In this document: positions 6,929-15,723 of the stretch, in pieces | Numbering within the stretch: position 1 is the stretch's first letter | Layout: the number at the start of each line of letters is the position of its first letter | Origin: Streptomyces sp. SID9727 | GTDB lineage: Bacteria; Actinomycetota; Actinomycetes; Streptomycetales; Streptomycetaceae | Assembly (NCBI RefSeq): GCF_010550605.1 | Contig: NZ_JAAGNI010000346.1 | Coordinates: 1-40,717 of the forward strand | DNA: 40,717 nt | Direction of reading: 5' to 3' | The notes under the pieces: model-generated | Seen by the model: the letters and a program-made list of their open reading frames with translations, nothing else | Told to the model about the DNA's origin: nothing | The model's database searches: none | Made by a program: the position numbers and the translations under genes

Positions 6929-9321
6929 CGCTGCTGGACGAGAAGCGGACCCCGGCCCCCGCACCCGCGCCGCCGGCCCGCCCCTCCCGCACCGCGCCCT
7001 GGCTGCGCGACCTCGCCCTCGGCGTCCGGTTCGCCGCCGCCGGCGGGCGCGAGGGCTGGATCCGCACGCTGCTCACCGCGGTCGGCGTCGGCCTCGGCGT
7101 CACGCTGCTCTTCCTCGCCGCCTCGGTGCCGCACGCGCTCGACGTGCGCAACGACCGCGACACGGCCCGCAGCGAGACGAAGATCTCCGAGAACCCGGAC
7201 GCGCAGGGCAGGAAGTCCGACACCTCGGTCCTGCGGATCGGGTCGGACAGCGAGTACCACGACCGCAGCATCAGCGGCTACCTGATGCGCGCCGAGGGCA
7301 GCCACCCGGTGCTCCCGCCGGGCATCGACGCCCTCCCCGCCGCCGGCGAGATGGTCGTCTCCCCCGCCCTGAAGGACCTGCTGGACGACCCGGACAACGC
7401 CCTGCTCAAGGAGCGTTACCCGTACAGGATCACCGGCACCATCGCGGACGACGGCCTGCGGTCGCCCAACGAACTGTGGTTCTACGCCGGCAGCGACACC
7501 CTGACCACGGCCGCGGGCGGCCACCGCGTCACCGGATACGGCGACCCCGAGCCGACCCCGCCGCTCGCCCCGCTGCTCGTCGTGCTGGTGATCATGGGCT
7601 GCGTGGTGCTGCTCGCACCGGTCGCCATCTTCATCGCCACCGCCGTGCGCTTCGGCGGCGACCGCCGCGACCGCCGGCTCGCCGCGCTGCGCCTGGTCGG
7701 TACGGACATCAGGTCGACCCGGCGGATCGCGGCGGGCGAGGCCCTGTTCGGCTCCGTGCTCGGTGTGCTCATCGGCCTCGTGCTCTTCCTGGTGGGGCGG
7801 CAGTTCGTGGGCCACATCGAGGTCTGGGACGTCAGCGCCTTCCCCGCGGACCTCGCCCCCGACCCGCGGCTGTGCCTGCTGATCGCGGTCGCCGTCCCGC
7901 TGACCGCCGTGCTGGTCACGCTGTCCGCGATGCGCTCCGTGGTCATCGAGCCGCTCGGGGTCGTACGCAACGGCCGGGCCCGCAAGCGCCGACTGTGGTG
8001 GCGGCTGCTGCTCCCCCTCGCGGGGCTCGGCGTGCTCGCGCTCAACGGCCAGTCGGGCGAGTACGAGGTCGTCAACCCCTACCCCATCACCATCGGCGCG
8101 ATCCTGGTCCTCCTCGGGCTCGCCCTGCTGCTGCCGTGGCTGGTCGAGGCGTGCGTGAACCGGCTGCGCGGGGGCCCGGTGCCCTGGCAGCTCGCCACCC
8201 GCAGGCTCCAGCTGAACAGCGGGACCGCCTCCCGTGCGGTCAGCGGGGTCACCGTGGCGGTGGCCGGCGCGGTCGCCGTGCAGATGCTGTTCGCCTCGAT
8301 GAACGCCGACTTCAACAAGGCGACCGGTCAGGACCCCACCCGCGCCCAGTTCTACGCCGTGTCGCAGAAGGTCGGCGGCAACGCCGCCGTGGACACCATC
8401 AAGGAGTTCCGCGCCACCAAGGGCGTCACCCAGGTCATCGGCATGATCGAGGCGTACGTCACCAAGCCGGGGAAGTACGCCGACGGAGAGATGCAGCCCA
8501 CCACCTCGCTGAACGTCGGTGACTGCGCCACCCTGCGCGAGGTCGCCCGCATCGACTCCTGCGAGGACGGCGACTCCTTCGTCGTGCACCCCAGGAACGA
8601 CAAGGACATGGCCGGCTGGATGGACAAGACCGCCCGCAAGGGCAAGGAGGTCGAGTTCGAGTCGGGGAGCGGCCGGAAGCTGCGCTGGACGCTGCCCGCC
8701 GACGCGAAGACCGTCCTCAGCCGCAAGGACCCGCTCGGCGAGGACCGCTGGGGGATCATGGTCACCCCGGGGGCGATCGACGCGACCACTCTGCCGGGCG
8801 CGATCACCGCCTCTCAGATCCGCATCGACGAGAGCGTCCCGGACGCCGCCGAGTACGTACGCAACACGGCGGCCCGCATCGACCCCGGCATGCGCCTGGT
8901 CACCCTGACGTCCGTCGCACGCGACCGCCAGTACGCCAGCGTCCAGACCGGCCTCCAGGTCGGCGCCACGGTCACGCTGCTGCTGATCGCGGCCTCCATG
9001 CTGGTCTCCCAGCTGGAACAGCTGCGCGAACGCAAGCGGCTGCTGTCGGTGCTGGTCGCCTTCGGCACCCGGCGGACCACCCTCGCCTGGTCGGTGCTCT
9101 GGCAGACCGCGCTCCCGGTGGTCATCGGACTCGCGGTGGCGGTGGCCGGCGGCCTCTCGCTGGGCGCGGCGCTCTGCTGGATGGTCGGCAAGGAGGTCGA
9201 CGACTGGCTGGTGTTCCTGCCCCTCGCGGGAGCGGGCGGGGCGCTCATCCTGCTGGTCACGCTGCTGTCCCTGCCGCCGCTGTGGCGCATGATGCGCCCG
9301 GACGGGCTGCGCAGCGAGTGA
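6925..9321 (+). CDS. FtsX-like ABC transporter permease
   Basis: A 798-residue membrane protein built as two FtsX-like halves. A membrane segment near the N-terminus (LLTAVGVGLGVTLLFLAASV) is followed by an extracellular domain of about 150 residues, a cluster of membrane helices (about 210-400), a second membrane segment near 440 (GVTVAVAGAVAVQMLFAS), a second extracellular domain (about 460-680) with a Cys pair (NVGDCATL and IDSCEDG), and a final three-helix bundle. This layout fits the ten-helix permeases that work with MacB-type ATPases. ATG 6925 overlaps the ATPase stop (ATGA). The operon ends here, at a hairpin directly after the stop. Confidence 0.92.
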   Translation: MTLLDEKRTPAPAPAPPARPSRTAPWLRDLALGVRFAAAGGREGWIRTLLTAVGVGLGVTLLFLAASVPHALDVRNDRDTARSETKISENPDAQGRKSDTSVLRIGSDSEYHDRSISGYLMRAEGSHPVLPPGIDALPAAGEMVVSPALKDLLDDPDNALLKERYPYRITGTIADDGLRSPNELWFYAGSDTLTTAAGGHRVTGYGDPEPTPPLAPLLVVLVIMGCVVLLAPVAIFIATAVRFGGDRRDRRLAALRLVGTDIRSTRRIAAGEALFGSVLGVLIGLVLFLVGRQFVGHIEVWDVSAFPADLAPDPRLCLLIAVAVPLTAVLVTLSAMRSVVIEPLGVVRNGRARKRRLWWRLLLPLAGLGVLALNGQSGEYEVVNPYPITIGAILVLLGLALLLPWLVEACVNRLRGGPVPWQLATRRLQLNSGTASRAVSGVTVAVAGAVAVQMLFASMNADFNKATGQDPTRAQFYAVSQKVGGNAAVDTIKEFRATKGVTQVIGMIEAYVTKPGKYADGEMQPTTSLNVGDCATLREVARIDSCEDGDSFVVHPRNDKDMAGWMDKTARKGKEVEFESGSGRKLRWTLPADAKTVLSRKDPLGEDRWGIMVTPGAIDATTLPGAITASQIRIDESVPDAAEYVRNTAARIDPGMRLVTLTSVARDRQYASVQTGLQVGATVTLLLIAASMLVSQLEQLRERKRLLSVLVAFGTRRTTLAWSVLWQTALPVVIGLAVAVAGGLSLGAALCWMVGKEVDDWLVFLPLAGAGGALILLVTLLSLPPLWRMMRPDGLRSE

Positions 9322-9326
9322 CACCG

Positions 9327-9363
9327 CGGAGGGCGGCCGGACGTCAGGTCCGGCCGCCCTCCG
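9327..9363. terminator. Bidirectional terminator overlapping the end of oxyR
   Basis: A 16-bp stem (9327-9342 with 9348-9363) with loop GTCAG lies between the convergent permease and oxyR genes. The stop codon and last codons of oxyR (stop at 9344-9346) are inside the hairpin, an economical overlap. Confidence 0.85.
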
Positions 9364-10309
9364 TCACGCGTACCGGCAACGCCCCCATGGCCTCGCGCAG
9401 CGCCGCCGCCAGTTCCTCGAACTCCTCGTGCCGGGCCGCCCCGGTCCGCATCGCCAGCGCCACCCGCCGGGTGGGGGCCGGGTCCGCGAAGTACCCCGTG
9501 GTCAGCGCCTCGTTGCGGGCGGTCTCGACGGTGACCGCGGTGCGCGGCAGCAGCGTCACTCCGAGGCCCCCGGCCACCAGCTGGACCAGGGTGGAGAGCC
9601 CGGCCGCGGTCGTGGTGACCGGCGCGCCTTCCGCCCGGCCGGCCTCGCGGCAGATGTCGAGCGCCTGGTCCCGCAGGCAGTGCCCCTCGTCCAGCAGCAG
9701 CAGCGGCAGCTCCCGCAGCGCGTCGCGGGGGATGTCGGCGTGCCCGCCGAGCGGGTGGCCGCGGTCCATGACGAGCACGAAGTCCTCGTCGAAGAGCGGG
9801 AGCTCGCTGACCCCGGGGACACCGAGGGGCACGGCGAGCAGCAGCAGGTCGAGCCGTCCGGCGCCCAGCCCCTCGATCAGGGAGGAGGTCTGCTCCTCGT
9901 GCACCTGGAGGTCGAGGGCCGGGTAGCGCTCATGGACCAGCCGCAGCACCGCCGGCAGCAGATACGGGGCGACGGTCGGGATCACGCCGAGCCTGAGCAC
10001 TCCGGTGAAGGGGGCGCGGACCGCCTCGGCCTCCTCCATCAGCTCGCCGACGGCGTCGAGCACGACGCGCGCCCGCACCGCGAGCCGTTCCCCGGCGGGC
10101 GAGAGCAGCACCTTGCGCGTCGTACGCTCGATGAGCTGGACACCCAGTGCCTCCTCCAGCGCGGAGACGGCCCCGGAGAGCGCCGGCTGACTCATCCCGA
10201 TTGCGGCCGCCGCGTCCCGGAAGTGCAGATACTCGGCGACGGCGGCGAAGGCGCGCAGCTGCGAGAGGCTGGGCTGTTTGAGCCGGTTGCCCGGATTGCT
10301 CTGCACCAC
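9344..10309 (-). CDS. oxyR: OxyR, LysR-family peroxide-sensing regulator
   Basis: A 321-residue LysR regulator. The winged helix is at about 14-75 (SLSQLRAFAAVAEYLHFRD, AAAIGMSQPALSGAVSALE) and the effector domain follows. Two cysteines nine residues apart, C211 and C220 (GHCLRDQALDICREAG), match the redox pair of E. coli OxyR (C199/C208), so peroxide sensing by disulfide formation is well supported. I chose GTG 10309 because GGAGG (plus strand 10319-10323) precedes it by nine bases. An ATG at 10375 is in frame but would place the OxyR operator inside the coding region. It is divergent from ahpC-ahpD, its expected target. The binding site overlaps oxyR's own leader, which suggests autoregulation. 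Confidence 0.94.
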   Translation of the reverse strand: MVQSNPGNRLKQPSLSQLRAFAAVAEYLHFRDAAAAIGMSQPALSGAVSALEEALGVQLIERTTRKVLLSPAGERLAVRARVVLDAVGELMEEAEAVRAPFTGVLRLGVIPTVAPYLLPAVLRLVHERYPALDLQVHEEQTSSLIEGLGAGRLDLLLLAVPLGVPGVSELPLFDEDFVLVMDRGHPLGGHADIPRDALRELPLLLLDEGHCLRDQALDICREAGRAEGAPVTTTAAGLSTLVQLVAGGLGVTLLPRTAVTVETARNEALTTGYFADPAPTRRVALAMRTGAARHEEFEELAAALREAMGALPVRVTEGGRT

Positions 10310-10311
10310 TG

Positions 10312-10348
10312 ATAGGTACCTCCGATCATCACGACCGAGTGTAGCTAT
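10312..10348. promoter_or_regulatory. OxyR binding site between oxyR and ahpC
   Basis: A 37-bp imperfect dyad begins with ATAG (10312-10315) and ends with CTAT (10345-10348). It follows the OxyR layout of two 15-bp elements, ATAG-N7-CGAT and ACCG-N7-CTAT, separated by seven bases, close to the E. coli consensus of paired ATAG-N7-CTAT elements. The ribosome binding site of oxyR lies inside it. Confidence 0.75.
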
Positions 10349-10441
10349 TTCCGCGATCAATGCACTCTGTGCCATGGTGGAGATCGTCCAACCCCCAGGA
10401 ACTCCCTCAAAAGGGGAGAACCTACGCTGCAAGGAGAGCGC

Positions 10442-10996
10442 GTGCTCACTGTCGGTGACAAGTTCCCCGAGTTCGACCTGACCGCCTGCGTGTCGCTGGA
10501 GAGCGGCAAGGAGTTCGAGCAGATCAACCACAAGACCTACGAGGGTCAGTGGAAGATCGTCTTCGCGTGGCCGAAGGACTTCACCTTCGTGTGCCCCACT
10601 GAGATCGCCGCCTTCGGGAAGCTGAACGACGAGTTCGCCGACCGCGACGCCCAGATCCTCGGCTTCTCCGGCGACTCCGAGTTCGTGCACCACGCCTGGC
10701 GCAAGGACCACCCGGACCTGACCGACCTGCCCTTCCCGATGATGGCCGACTCGAAGCACGAGCTCATGCGCGACCTCGGCATCGAGGGCGAGGACGGCTT
10801 CGCGCAGCGCGCCGTCTTCATCGTGGACCAGAACAACGAGATCCAGTTCACCATGGTGACCGCCGGTTCCGTGGGCCGTAACCCCAAGGAGGTCCTGCGG
10901 GTCCTCGACGCCCTGCAGACCGACGAGCTGTGCCCCTGCAACTGGACCAAGGGCGAGAACACCCTGGACCCGGTCGCGCTCCTCTCGGGCGAGTGA
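10442..10996 (+). CDS. ahpC: Alkyl hydroperoxide reductase AhpC (2-Cys peroxiredoxin)
   Basis: This cytoplasmic peroxiredoxin reduces hydrogen peroxide, organic peroxides and peroxynitrite. The 184-residue protein has the peroxidatic Cys51 in DFTFVCPTE and C-terminal cysteines C164 and C166 in DELCPCNW, the mycobacterial-type arrangement in which the C-terminal pair takes part in resolution and in reduction by AhpD. GTG 10442 follows AAGGAGAGC at good spacing. ahpD starts 12 bases after its stop, so the two form one operon, divergent from oxyR and likely induced by OxyR through the dyad at 10312-10348. Confidence 0.97.
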   Translation: MLTVGDKFPEFDLTACVSLESGKEFEQINHKTYEGQWKIVFAWPKDFTFVCPTEIAAFGKLNDEFADRDAQILGFSGDSEFVHHAWRKDHPDLTDLPFPMMADSKHELMRDLGIEGEDGFAQRAVFIVDQNNEIQFTMVTAGSVGRNPKEVLRVLDALQTDELCPCNWTKGENTLDPVALLSGE

Positions 10997-11008
10997 GCTG
11001 ATACCGAC

Positions 11009-11542
11009 ATGGCTCTCGACGAACTGAAGTCCGCCATACCGGACTTCGCCAAGGACCTGAAGCTGAACCTCGGTTCGGTCATCGGCAACAGCGAGCTCCC
11101 GCAGCAGCAGCTCTGGGGCACCGTCCTGGCCTGCGCGATCGCCTCGCGCTCGCCGAAGGTGCTGCGCGAGCTGGAGCCCGAGGCGAAGGCCAACCTCTCC
11201 GCGGAGGCGTACACCGCCGCGAAGTCGGCCGCCGCCATCATGGCGATGAACAACGTCTTCTACCGCACCCGCCACCTGCTCTCGGACCCCGAGTACGGGA
11301 ACCTGCGCGCGGGCCTGCGGATGAACGTCATCGGCAAGCCGGGCGTGGAGAAGGTCGACTTCGAGCTGTGGTCGCTCGCCGTGTCCGCGATCAACGGCTG
11401 CGGCCAGTGCCTCGACTCGCACGAGCAGGTGCTCCGCAAGGCCGGCGTGGACCGCGAGACCATCCAGGAAGCCGTCAAGATCGCCTCGGTGATCCAGGCG
11501 GTGGGTGTGACCCTCGAAGCCGAGGCCGTACTCGCCGAGTAG
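11009..11542 (+). CDS. ahpD: Alkyl hydroperoxide reductase AhpD (carboxymuconolactone decarboxylase-like)
   Basis: A 177-residue thiol-disulfide protein that recycles oxidised AhpC in actinobacteria, in place of AhpF. The active site CGQCLDSH gives Cys131, Cys134 and His138, and Glu119 is the likely proton-relay residue, close to the M. tuberculosis AhpD positions (C130, C133, H137, E118). It lies 12 bases after ahpC. No good Shine-Dalgarno sequence precedes ATG 11009 (only GAGTGAGCTGATA), so translation may be coupled to ahpC. A strong hairpin follows the stop. Confidence 0.96.
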   Translation: MALDELKSAIPDFAKDLKLNLGSVIGNSELPQQQLWGTVLACAIASRSPKVLRELEPEAKANLSAEAYTAAKSAAAIMAMNNVFYRTRHLLSDPEYGNLRAGLRMNVIGKPGVEKVDFELWSLAVSAINGCGQCLDSHEQVLRKAGVDRETIQEAVKIASVIQAVGVTLEAEAVLAE

Positions 11543-11561
11543 GCGCCGTACCCTGGATACG

Positions 11562-11603
11562 AGAAGGGCCCCGAGGACGACCGACCGTCCGAGGGGCCCT
11601 TCT
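11562..11603. terminator. Bidirectional terminator after ahpD
   Basis: AGAAGGGCCCC (11562-11572) pairs with GGGGCCCTTCT (11593-11603). An inner GGACG/CGTCC stem follows a two-base mismatch. It lies between ahpD and the convergent AI-2E family gene. Confidence 0.85.
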
Positions 11604-11618
11604 TCCCGTGCGTACGCG

Positions 11619-12986
11619 TTACGAGGCGTCCGGCGACGGTTCGTCCCCGTCCTTCTCGGGAGCCGGGGCGGCCGTCGGCGCCGCGTCGAGCGCGGTCGCC
11701 CCGTGCGGGGGCGGCGAGTGGCGCCGCGAATTCTCCTGCCCGTACGACCGCAGATAGCCGACCACCGTATTGGTCACCGCGACCAGCGGCACCGCCACCA
11801 CCGCGCCGCCGATCCCGGCGACCATGCCGCCCGCCGCCACCGAGAGCACCACGGCCAGCGGGTGCACCCGCACCGCCCGGCCCAGGATGAACGGCTGGAG
11901 GACGTGGCCCTCGATCTGCTGCACGGCGAGGACCACGGCCAGCACCATCAGCGCGGTGAACACGCCCTCCGTGACCAGGGCGACGACCACCGCCAGCGCT
12001 CCGGAGACCACCGCCCCGACGAGCGGGATGAAGGCGAACAAGAAGATGAAGACGGCCAGCGGCACCGCCATCGGCACGTTGAGGAAGTAGATCCCGAGCC
12101 CGATGAAGATCGCGTCGATCAGGGCCACGATGACCGTGCCGCGCACATAGGCGGTCAGCGTCCGCCAGGCGCGCGGACCGGCCCCGGCGACCCCGGGCCT
12201 CGCCTGCGCGGGCACCAGCTTGAGCACCCACTGCCAGATGCGCGCGCCGTCGTAGAGCAGGAAGAGCGTCGAGAACATCGCGAGCAGCGCGCCGGTCATG
12301 AACTCCACGACCACGGTGACGCCCTGCAGGCCGGCGGAGGTGATGGCCTCGGTGTTGGTGCCGACGGTGTCGCTGAGGTTCTTGGCGATGTCGTTGATCT
12401 GTTTGTCGGTCACATGGAACGGACTGGCCAGGAGCCAGTTCTTGAGGTCGTCGATCCCCTTCGTCACCTTGTCGGACAAGGTGTCGATGTTGTCCATGAC
12501 CTGCCACACCACGAACCAGCCGACCAGTCCCATGATGACGAAGCCGGAGATCGCGGTGACGGCTGTCGCCAGGCCCCTCGGCAGCCCGTGGCGCCGCAGC
12601 CGGGCGACGGTCGGCTGGAGCAGCGCGGTGACGAGCAGCGCGGCGACGAAGGCCAGCACGACCAGCTGCACGGCGCTGATGACCCGCATCAGCACCCAGA
12701 GGGTCCCCGCCAGCACCAGCAGCCGCCAGCCCGCCTCGGCCGCGACCCGCATCCCCCACGGGATCGCCGCGACCGGATCGGGGCGCGCGGCCACGGTGGG
12801 CGCGTAGGTGGGCGGGGCCGGCACCTGGTCGGCGTGCGCCGCCTCGTCCTTCCCGGCCCTCGCCGGGTCCGTGTGCGTGAGCAGGGGGTCGTCGGCTTCC
12901 GACTCGGCCCGCCGCTCATCAAGACGCTCGCTCAGCCTGCTCAGCTCAGCACCCAGTTGTCCGAGCCACCCCGGCAGTTTCGACAT
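11619..12986 (-). CDS. AI-2E family transporter (PerM-like membrane protein)
   Basis: A 455-residue integral membrane protein of the AI-2E exporter family (formerly UPF0118/PerM). A hydrophilic N-terminus of about 100 residues precedes paired helices (WRLLVLAGTLWVLMRVISAVQLVVLAFVAAL), a helix near 170, an extracellular loop, and a cluster of five helices from about 250, including the family-typical region FIFLFAFIPLVGAVVSGALA and QQIEGHVLQPFILGR. The C-terminal tail is Pro/Ala/acid-rich. Start ATG 12986 follows GAGGA by six bases; a longer frame reaches 13043 but lacks a ribosome site. Proposed substrates in the family range from signal molecules to ions and auxins; none can be assigned here. 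Confidence 0.88.
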   Translation of the reverse strand: MSKLPGWLGQLGAELSRLSERLDERRAESEADDPLLTHTDPARAGKDEAAHADQVPAPPTYAPTVAARPDPVAAIPWGMRVAAEAGWRLLVLAGTLWVLMRVISAVQLVVLAFVAALLVTALLQPTVARLRRHGLPRGLATAVTAISGFVIMGLVGWFVVWQVMDNIDTLSDKVTKGIDDLKNWLLASPFHVTDKQINDIAKNLSDTVGTNTEAITSAGLQGVTVVVEFMTGALLAMFSTLFLLYDGARIWQWVLKLVPAQARPGVAGAGPRAWRTLTAYVRGTVIVALIDAIFIGLGIYFLNVPMAVPLAVFIFLFAFIPLVGAVVSGALAVVVALVTEGVFTALMVLAVVLAVQQIEGHVLQPFILGRAVRVHPLAVVLSVAAGGMVAGIGGAVVAVPLVAVTNTVVGYLRSYGQENSRRHSPPPHGATALDAAPTAAPAPEKDGDEPSPDAS

Positions 12987-13055
12987 AGCTGTTCCTCTAC
13001 CCCCGTCCGCTCTCCCCACCGCTCCCCCGGCAGCGTTCGGCACGACCGTACACGC

Positions 13056-13092
13056 GTGAAGCCCCCCACCGAGGGACGGCGGGGGGCTTCAC
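13056..13092. terminator. Terminator downstream of the transglycosylase-like gene
   Basis: GTGAAGCCCCCC (13056-13067) and GGGGGGCTTCAC (13081-13092) form a perfect 12-bp stem with a 13-base loop. It lies 27 bases past the stop of the minus-strand gene that ends at 13119. Confidence 0.82.
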
Positions 13093-13118
13093 GGGGGTTG
13101 AGCTTGTGAACCCTGGTT

Positions 13119-13826
13119 CTAGTACCAGTGGTTGGCCTGCCAGAAGGCCCAGGCGCCGCAGGGGCTCTTGTAGCGCGGGCTGCTCATGTAGCTCAGGCCC
13201 CACTTGATCTGGGTGGCCGGGTTGGTCATCCAGTCGGCACCGGCCGAGGCCATCTTCGAGCCGGGCAGCGCCTGGACGAGACCGTACGCACCGGAAGACG
13301 GGTTGCTCGCGCGGTAGTTCCAGCTCGACTCGTGGTTCACGATGTTGCTGAAGCACTGGAACTGGTCCGCCGGCACGATCTGGCGCGCGATGGCCTGCAC
13401 CTCGGCCACGGTGTACGAGCTCTGCTGGGCGAACGACGCGGTGGAGCGGATCTCGGAGCGGCTTGCGCGCTCCTGACGGTCCTTCTTCTCCTGGCGCTCG
13501 CGCTCCAGCCTGTCCTCGGCGGCCTGCTTCTTGGACTTCGCGTCCTTGGCGGCCTGGACGCGGGCGGTCTCCTCCGCGGACTTCTTCGCGGCGGCGTCGG
13601 CGGCGGACGCCTGGGCGTCGGCCTGCTGCGTCAGCGAAGCGGTCTGCACCTGGGCCTGCTGGCCCGCGGGAATGTCTGCGAGCAGCGTGGTGTCGGCTGC
13701 GGTCGCCTCGAAGTTGTTGTCGTCGGCAGCAGGGGTGCTGCCCGATGCAACGCCTACGACGGCGCCTACGGTGGTGACCGCGGTGGCGGATGCCACGGCG
13801 AACCCCCGGACCGAAATCCGGCTCAC
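13119..13826 (-). CDS. Secreted lytic transglycosylase-like protein
   Basis: A 235-residue exported protein. A signal peptide (about 1-29, SVRGFAVASATAVTTVGAVV) is followed by an Ala/Gln/Lys/Glu-rich coiled-coil region (about 55-140) and a C-terminal domain starting at YTVAEVQAIARQIVPADQFQ. That domain has the lysozyme/SLT-like pattern IVNHESSWNYRASNPSSGAYGLVQ, where the Glu of NHESSWN is the likely catalytic acid, and ends in CGAWAFWQANHWY. Family members cleave or bind peptidoglycan during growth and germination. GTG 13826 follows GGAAGGA by a good spacing; an ATG 27 bases earlier in frame has no ribosome site. The 5' leader is long and structured (13827-14160). Confidence 0.85.
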   Translation of the reverse strand: MSRISVRGFAVASATAVTTVGAVVGVASGSTPAADDNNFEATAADTTLLADIPAGQQAQVQTASLTQQADAQASAADAAAKKSAEETARVQAAKDAKSKKQAAEDRLERERQEKKDRQERASRSEIRSTASFAQQSSYTVAEVQAIARQIVPADQFQCFSNIVNHESSWNYRASNPSSGAYGLVQALPGSKMASAGADWMTNPATQIKWGLSYMSSPRYKSPCGAWAFWQANHWY

Positions 13827-14160
13827 ACGGTGTCCTTCCAGCATCGCCCGCTTAGGTGACCTCGCGGGCGCAATCGTGCCCCTGGCACTGGCCTCCCTAC
13901 TGCTTGGGTCACGGGAAGGCACGGGCCCGGTGGGCGGCTCCTCGGGAGGAGCGCCGCGTGGTGCTCGCGGGCGGCATACGGACGGCGGTTGTTGAGTTGT
14001 GTGGTGCGTGGCGCCTCTGGAGGTGCCGGTGTGCCGTATGCGGGGCCTGACGGAAGCAAGACTCTGCCGGAACCGGACCGCGGGAAGCAATTCTCCGTTG
14101 CGTGGGAAAGGTCACACCCCGTTTGGCGGACCTGATTGACGGAAAAGGCGCCGCAACACG
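13827..14160 (-). promoter_or_regulatory. Long structured leader/promoter region of the transglycosylase-like gene
   Basis: There is no gene between the phoH-type stop at 14217 and the start at 13826. The stretch holds GCTCCT-CGGG-AGGAGC (13937-13952), a compact hairpin, and a long-range inverted repeat GCATACGG/CCGTATGC (near 13974-13981 and 14034-14041) enclosing about 50 bases. This layout suggests a structured 5' UTR. I could not find the conserved sequence blocks of the c-di-AMP (ydaO) riboswitch that precedes many actinobacterial wall hydrolase genes. No clear -35/-10 pair was found. Confidence 0.4.
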
Positions 14161-14161
14161 C

Positions 14162-14198
14162 CGCCGCCCGGCTAGGCTGCTTGGCCCGCCGGGCGGCG
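14162..14198 (-). terminator. Terminator after the PIN-PhoH gene
   Basis: CGCCGCCCGGC (14162-14172) pairs perfectly with GCCGGGCGGCG (14188-14198) across a 15-base loop, 18 bases past the stop of the minus-strand gene. A short T-run (CCTTTTCC) follows in the minus direction. Confidence 0.75.
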
Positions 14199-14216
14199 TC
14201 AACGTCCCAACCCGTA

Positions 14217-15608
14217 TCAGATCTGACCTTCCTCCAGCATTTCGGTCACCAGCGCGGCGATGCGGGAACGCTCCGAGCGCGTGAGCGTGACATGGGCGAA
14301 GAGCGGATGCCCCTTCAGCTTCTCGACCACGGCGACCACACCGTCGTAACGGCCGACCCTGAGGTTGTCCCGCTGGGCCACGTCATGGGTGAGAACGACC
14401 CGGGAATTCGTGCCGATCCTGGACAACACGGTCAGCAGGACGTTCCGTTCGAGCGACTGGGCCTCGTCGACGATCACGAAGGCGTCGTGCAGCGAACGGC
14501 CCCGGATGTGGGTGAGCGGCAGGATCTCCAGCATGCCGCGCCCCAGCACCTCCTCGATCACCTCGCGCCCGGAGACGGCCGAGAGGGTGTCGAAGACCGC
14601 CTGCGCCCAGGGGCTCATCTTCTCGGCCTCGCTGCCGGGGAGATAGCCGAGCTCCTGCCCGCCCACCGCGTACAGCGGGCGGAAGACCATCACCTTCTTG
14701 TGCTGCCCGCGCTCCAGCACCGCTTCGAGCCCCGCGCAGAGCGCCAGCGCCGACTTGCCGGTGCCGGCCCGGCCGCCCAGCGAGACGATGCCCACCTCCT
14801 GGTCGAGCAGCAGGTCCAGGGCGATGCGCTGCTCGGCGCTGCGGCCGTGGATGCCGAACGCCTCCCGGTCGCCGCGGACGAGCCGCACGTTGCCCTCGGG
14901 GGTGACCCGGCCGAGCGCCTTGCCGCGTTCGGACTGGAGGACCAGGCCGGTGTGCACGGGCAGTTCGGCGGCCTCGGGGACGTACAGCGTCTCCTCGGCG
15001 AAGAGCAGGTCCACCTGGTCGGCGGCGAGGGACAGTTCGGACATGCCCGTCCAGCCGGAGTCGGTGATCGCCAGCTCCGCGCGGTACTCCTCGGCGAGGA
15101 GTCCTACCGATGACGCCTTGATGCGCAGCGGGAGGTCCTTGGAGACGACCGTGACGTCGTACCCCTCGGCCTGGAGGTTGCGCGCGACCGCGAGGATCCG
15201 CGAGTCGTTGTCCCCCAACCGGTAGCCGGCGGGCAGGACGCCGGGATCGGAGTGGTTGAGCTCGACGCGGAGCGTCCCGCCGAGGTCCCCGAGGGGGATC
15301 GGCGCGTCCAGCCGTCCGTAGCGGACCCGGAAGTCGTCCAGCAGGCGCAGGGCCTGGCGGGCGAAGTAGCCGAGCTCCGGATGGTGCCGTTTGGCCTCCA
15401 GTTCCGTGACCACGACGACCGGGAGCACGACCTCGTGCTCGTCGAAGCGGGCCATGGCGTTCGGATCGGCCAGCAGGACGCTGGTGTCGAGAACGTAGGT
15501 GCGCCTGTCGGGCAGGCGGCGCTTTGTGCTGGTCACCACGGAAGGACGTACCCCCTCGGAAGAGGTCGGGGTGCGACGGCGGGCGTCGCGTGGCATCCCA
15601 CTTGTCAT
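14217..15608 (-). CDS. PhoH-family ATPase with N-terminal PIN domain (PhoH2 type)
   Basis: A 463-residue protein joining a PIN ribonuclease domain (about 37-165) to a PhoH ATPase domain (about 250-460). PIN acidic residues are visible at D41 (YVLDTSVLL), E69, and D133/D135 (GDNDSRILA). The PhoH part has Walker A GRAGTGKS (279-286) and Walker B FVIVDEAQ. In mycobacteria the homologous PhoH2 is an ATP-dependent RNA helicase and ribonuclease and is regulated like a toxin. No small antitoxin-like gene lies upstream here. ATG 15608 has only a weak ribosome site. Alternative starts include GTG 15536 (VTSTKRRL), since residues before about 30 look disordered. Confidence 0.88.
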   Translation of the reverse strand: MTSGMPRDARRRTPTSSEGVRPSVVTSTKRRLPDRRTYVLDTSVLLADPNAMARFDEHEVVLPVVVVTELEAKRHHPELGYFARQALRLLDDFRVRYGRLDAPIPLGDLGGTLRVELNHSDPGVLPAGYRLGDNDSRILAVARNLQAEGYDVTVVSKDLPLRIKASSVGLLAEEYRAELAITDSGWTGMSELSLAADQVDLLFAEETLYVPEAAELPVHTGLVLQSERGKALGRVTPEGNVRLVRGDREAFGIHGRSAEQRIALDLLLDQEVGIVSLGGRAGTGKSALALCAGLEAVLERGQHKKVMVFRPLYAVGGQELGYLPGSEAEKMSPWAQAVFDTLSAVSGREVIEEVLGRGMLEILPLTHIRGRSLHDAFVIVDEAQSLERNVLLTVLSRIGTNSRVVLTHDVAQRDNLRVGRYDGVVAVVEKLKGHPLFAHVTLTRSERSRIAALVTEMLEEGQI

Positions 15609-15723
15609 CGGCGCCCACCCGGCTGGTGACCGGGCGCCGGCCTGTCAGGGATATGCCCTCTTACCCGGCCGGCCATGCCGACCGGATCTCTTCCGGGGGA
15701 CCGCGGGGCGGACCCCGCCCGAC

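Noticed and set aside
6865..9324. 819-codon minus-strand frame opposite the FtsX-like permease
   Set aside because: Low-complexity Gln/Asp/Arg-rich translation without motifs; an antisense shadow of a well-supported gene.
10376..11422. N-terminal extension of oxyR over ahpC and ahpD
   Set aside because: The extension is antisense to ahpC/ahpD; the ribosome site and LysR alignment place the start at 10309.
13827..14216. c-di-AMP (ydaO) riboswitch before the transglycosylase-like gene
   Set aside because: The gene type suggested it, but none of the conserved sequence blocks could be found by eye.
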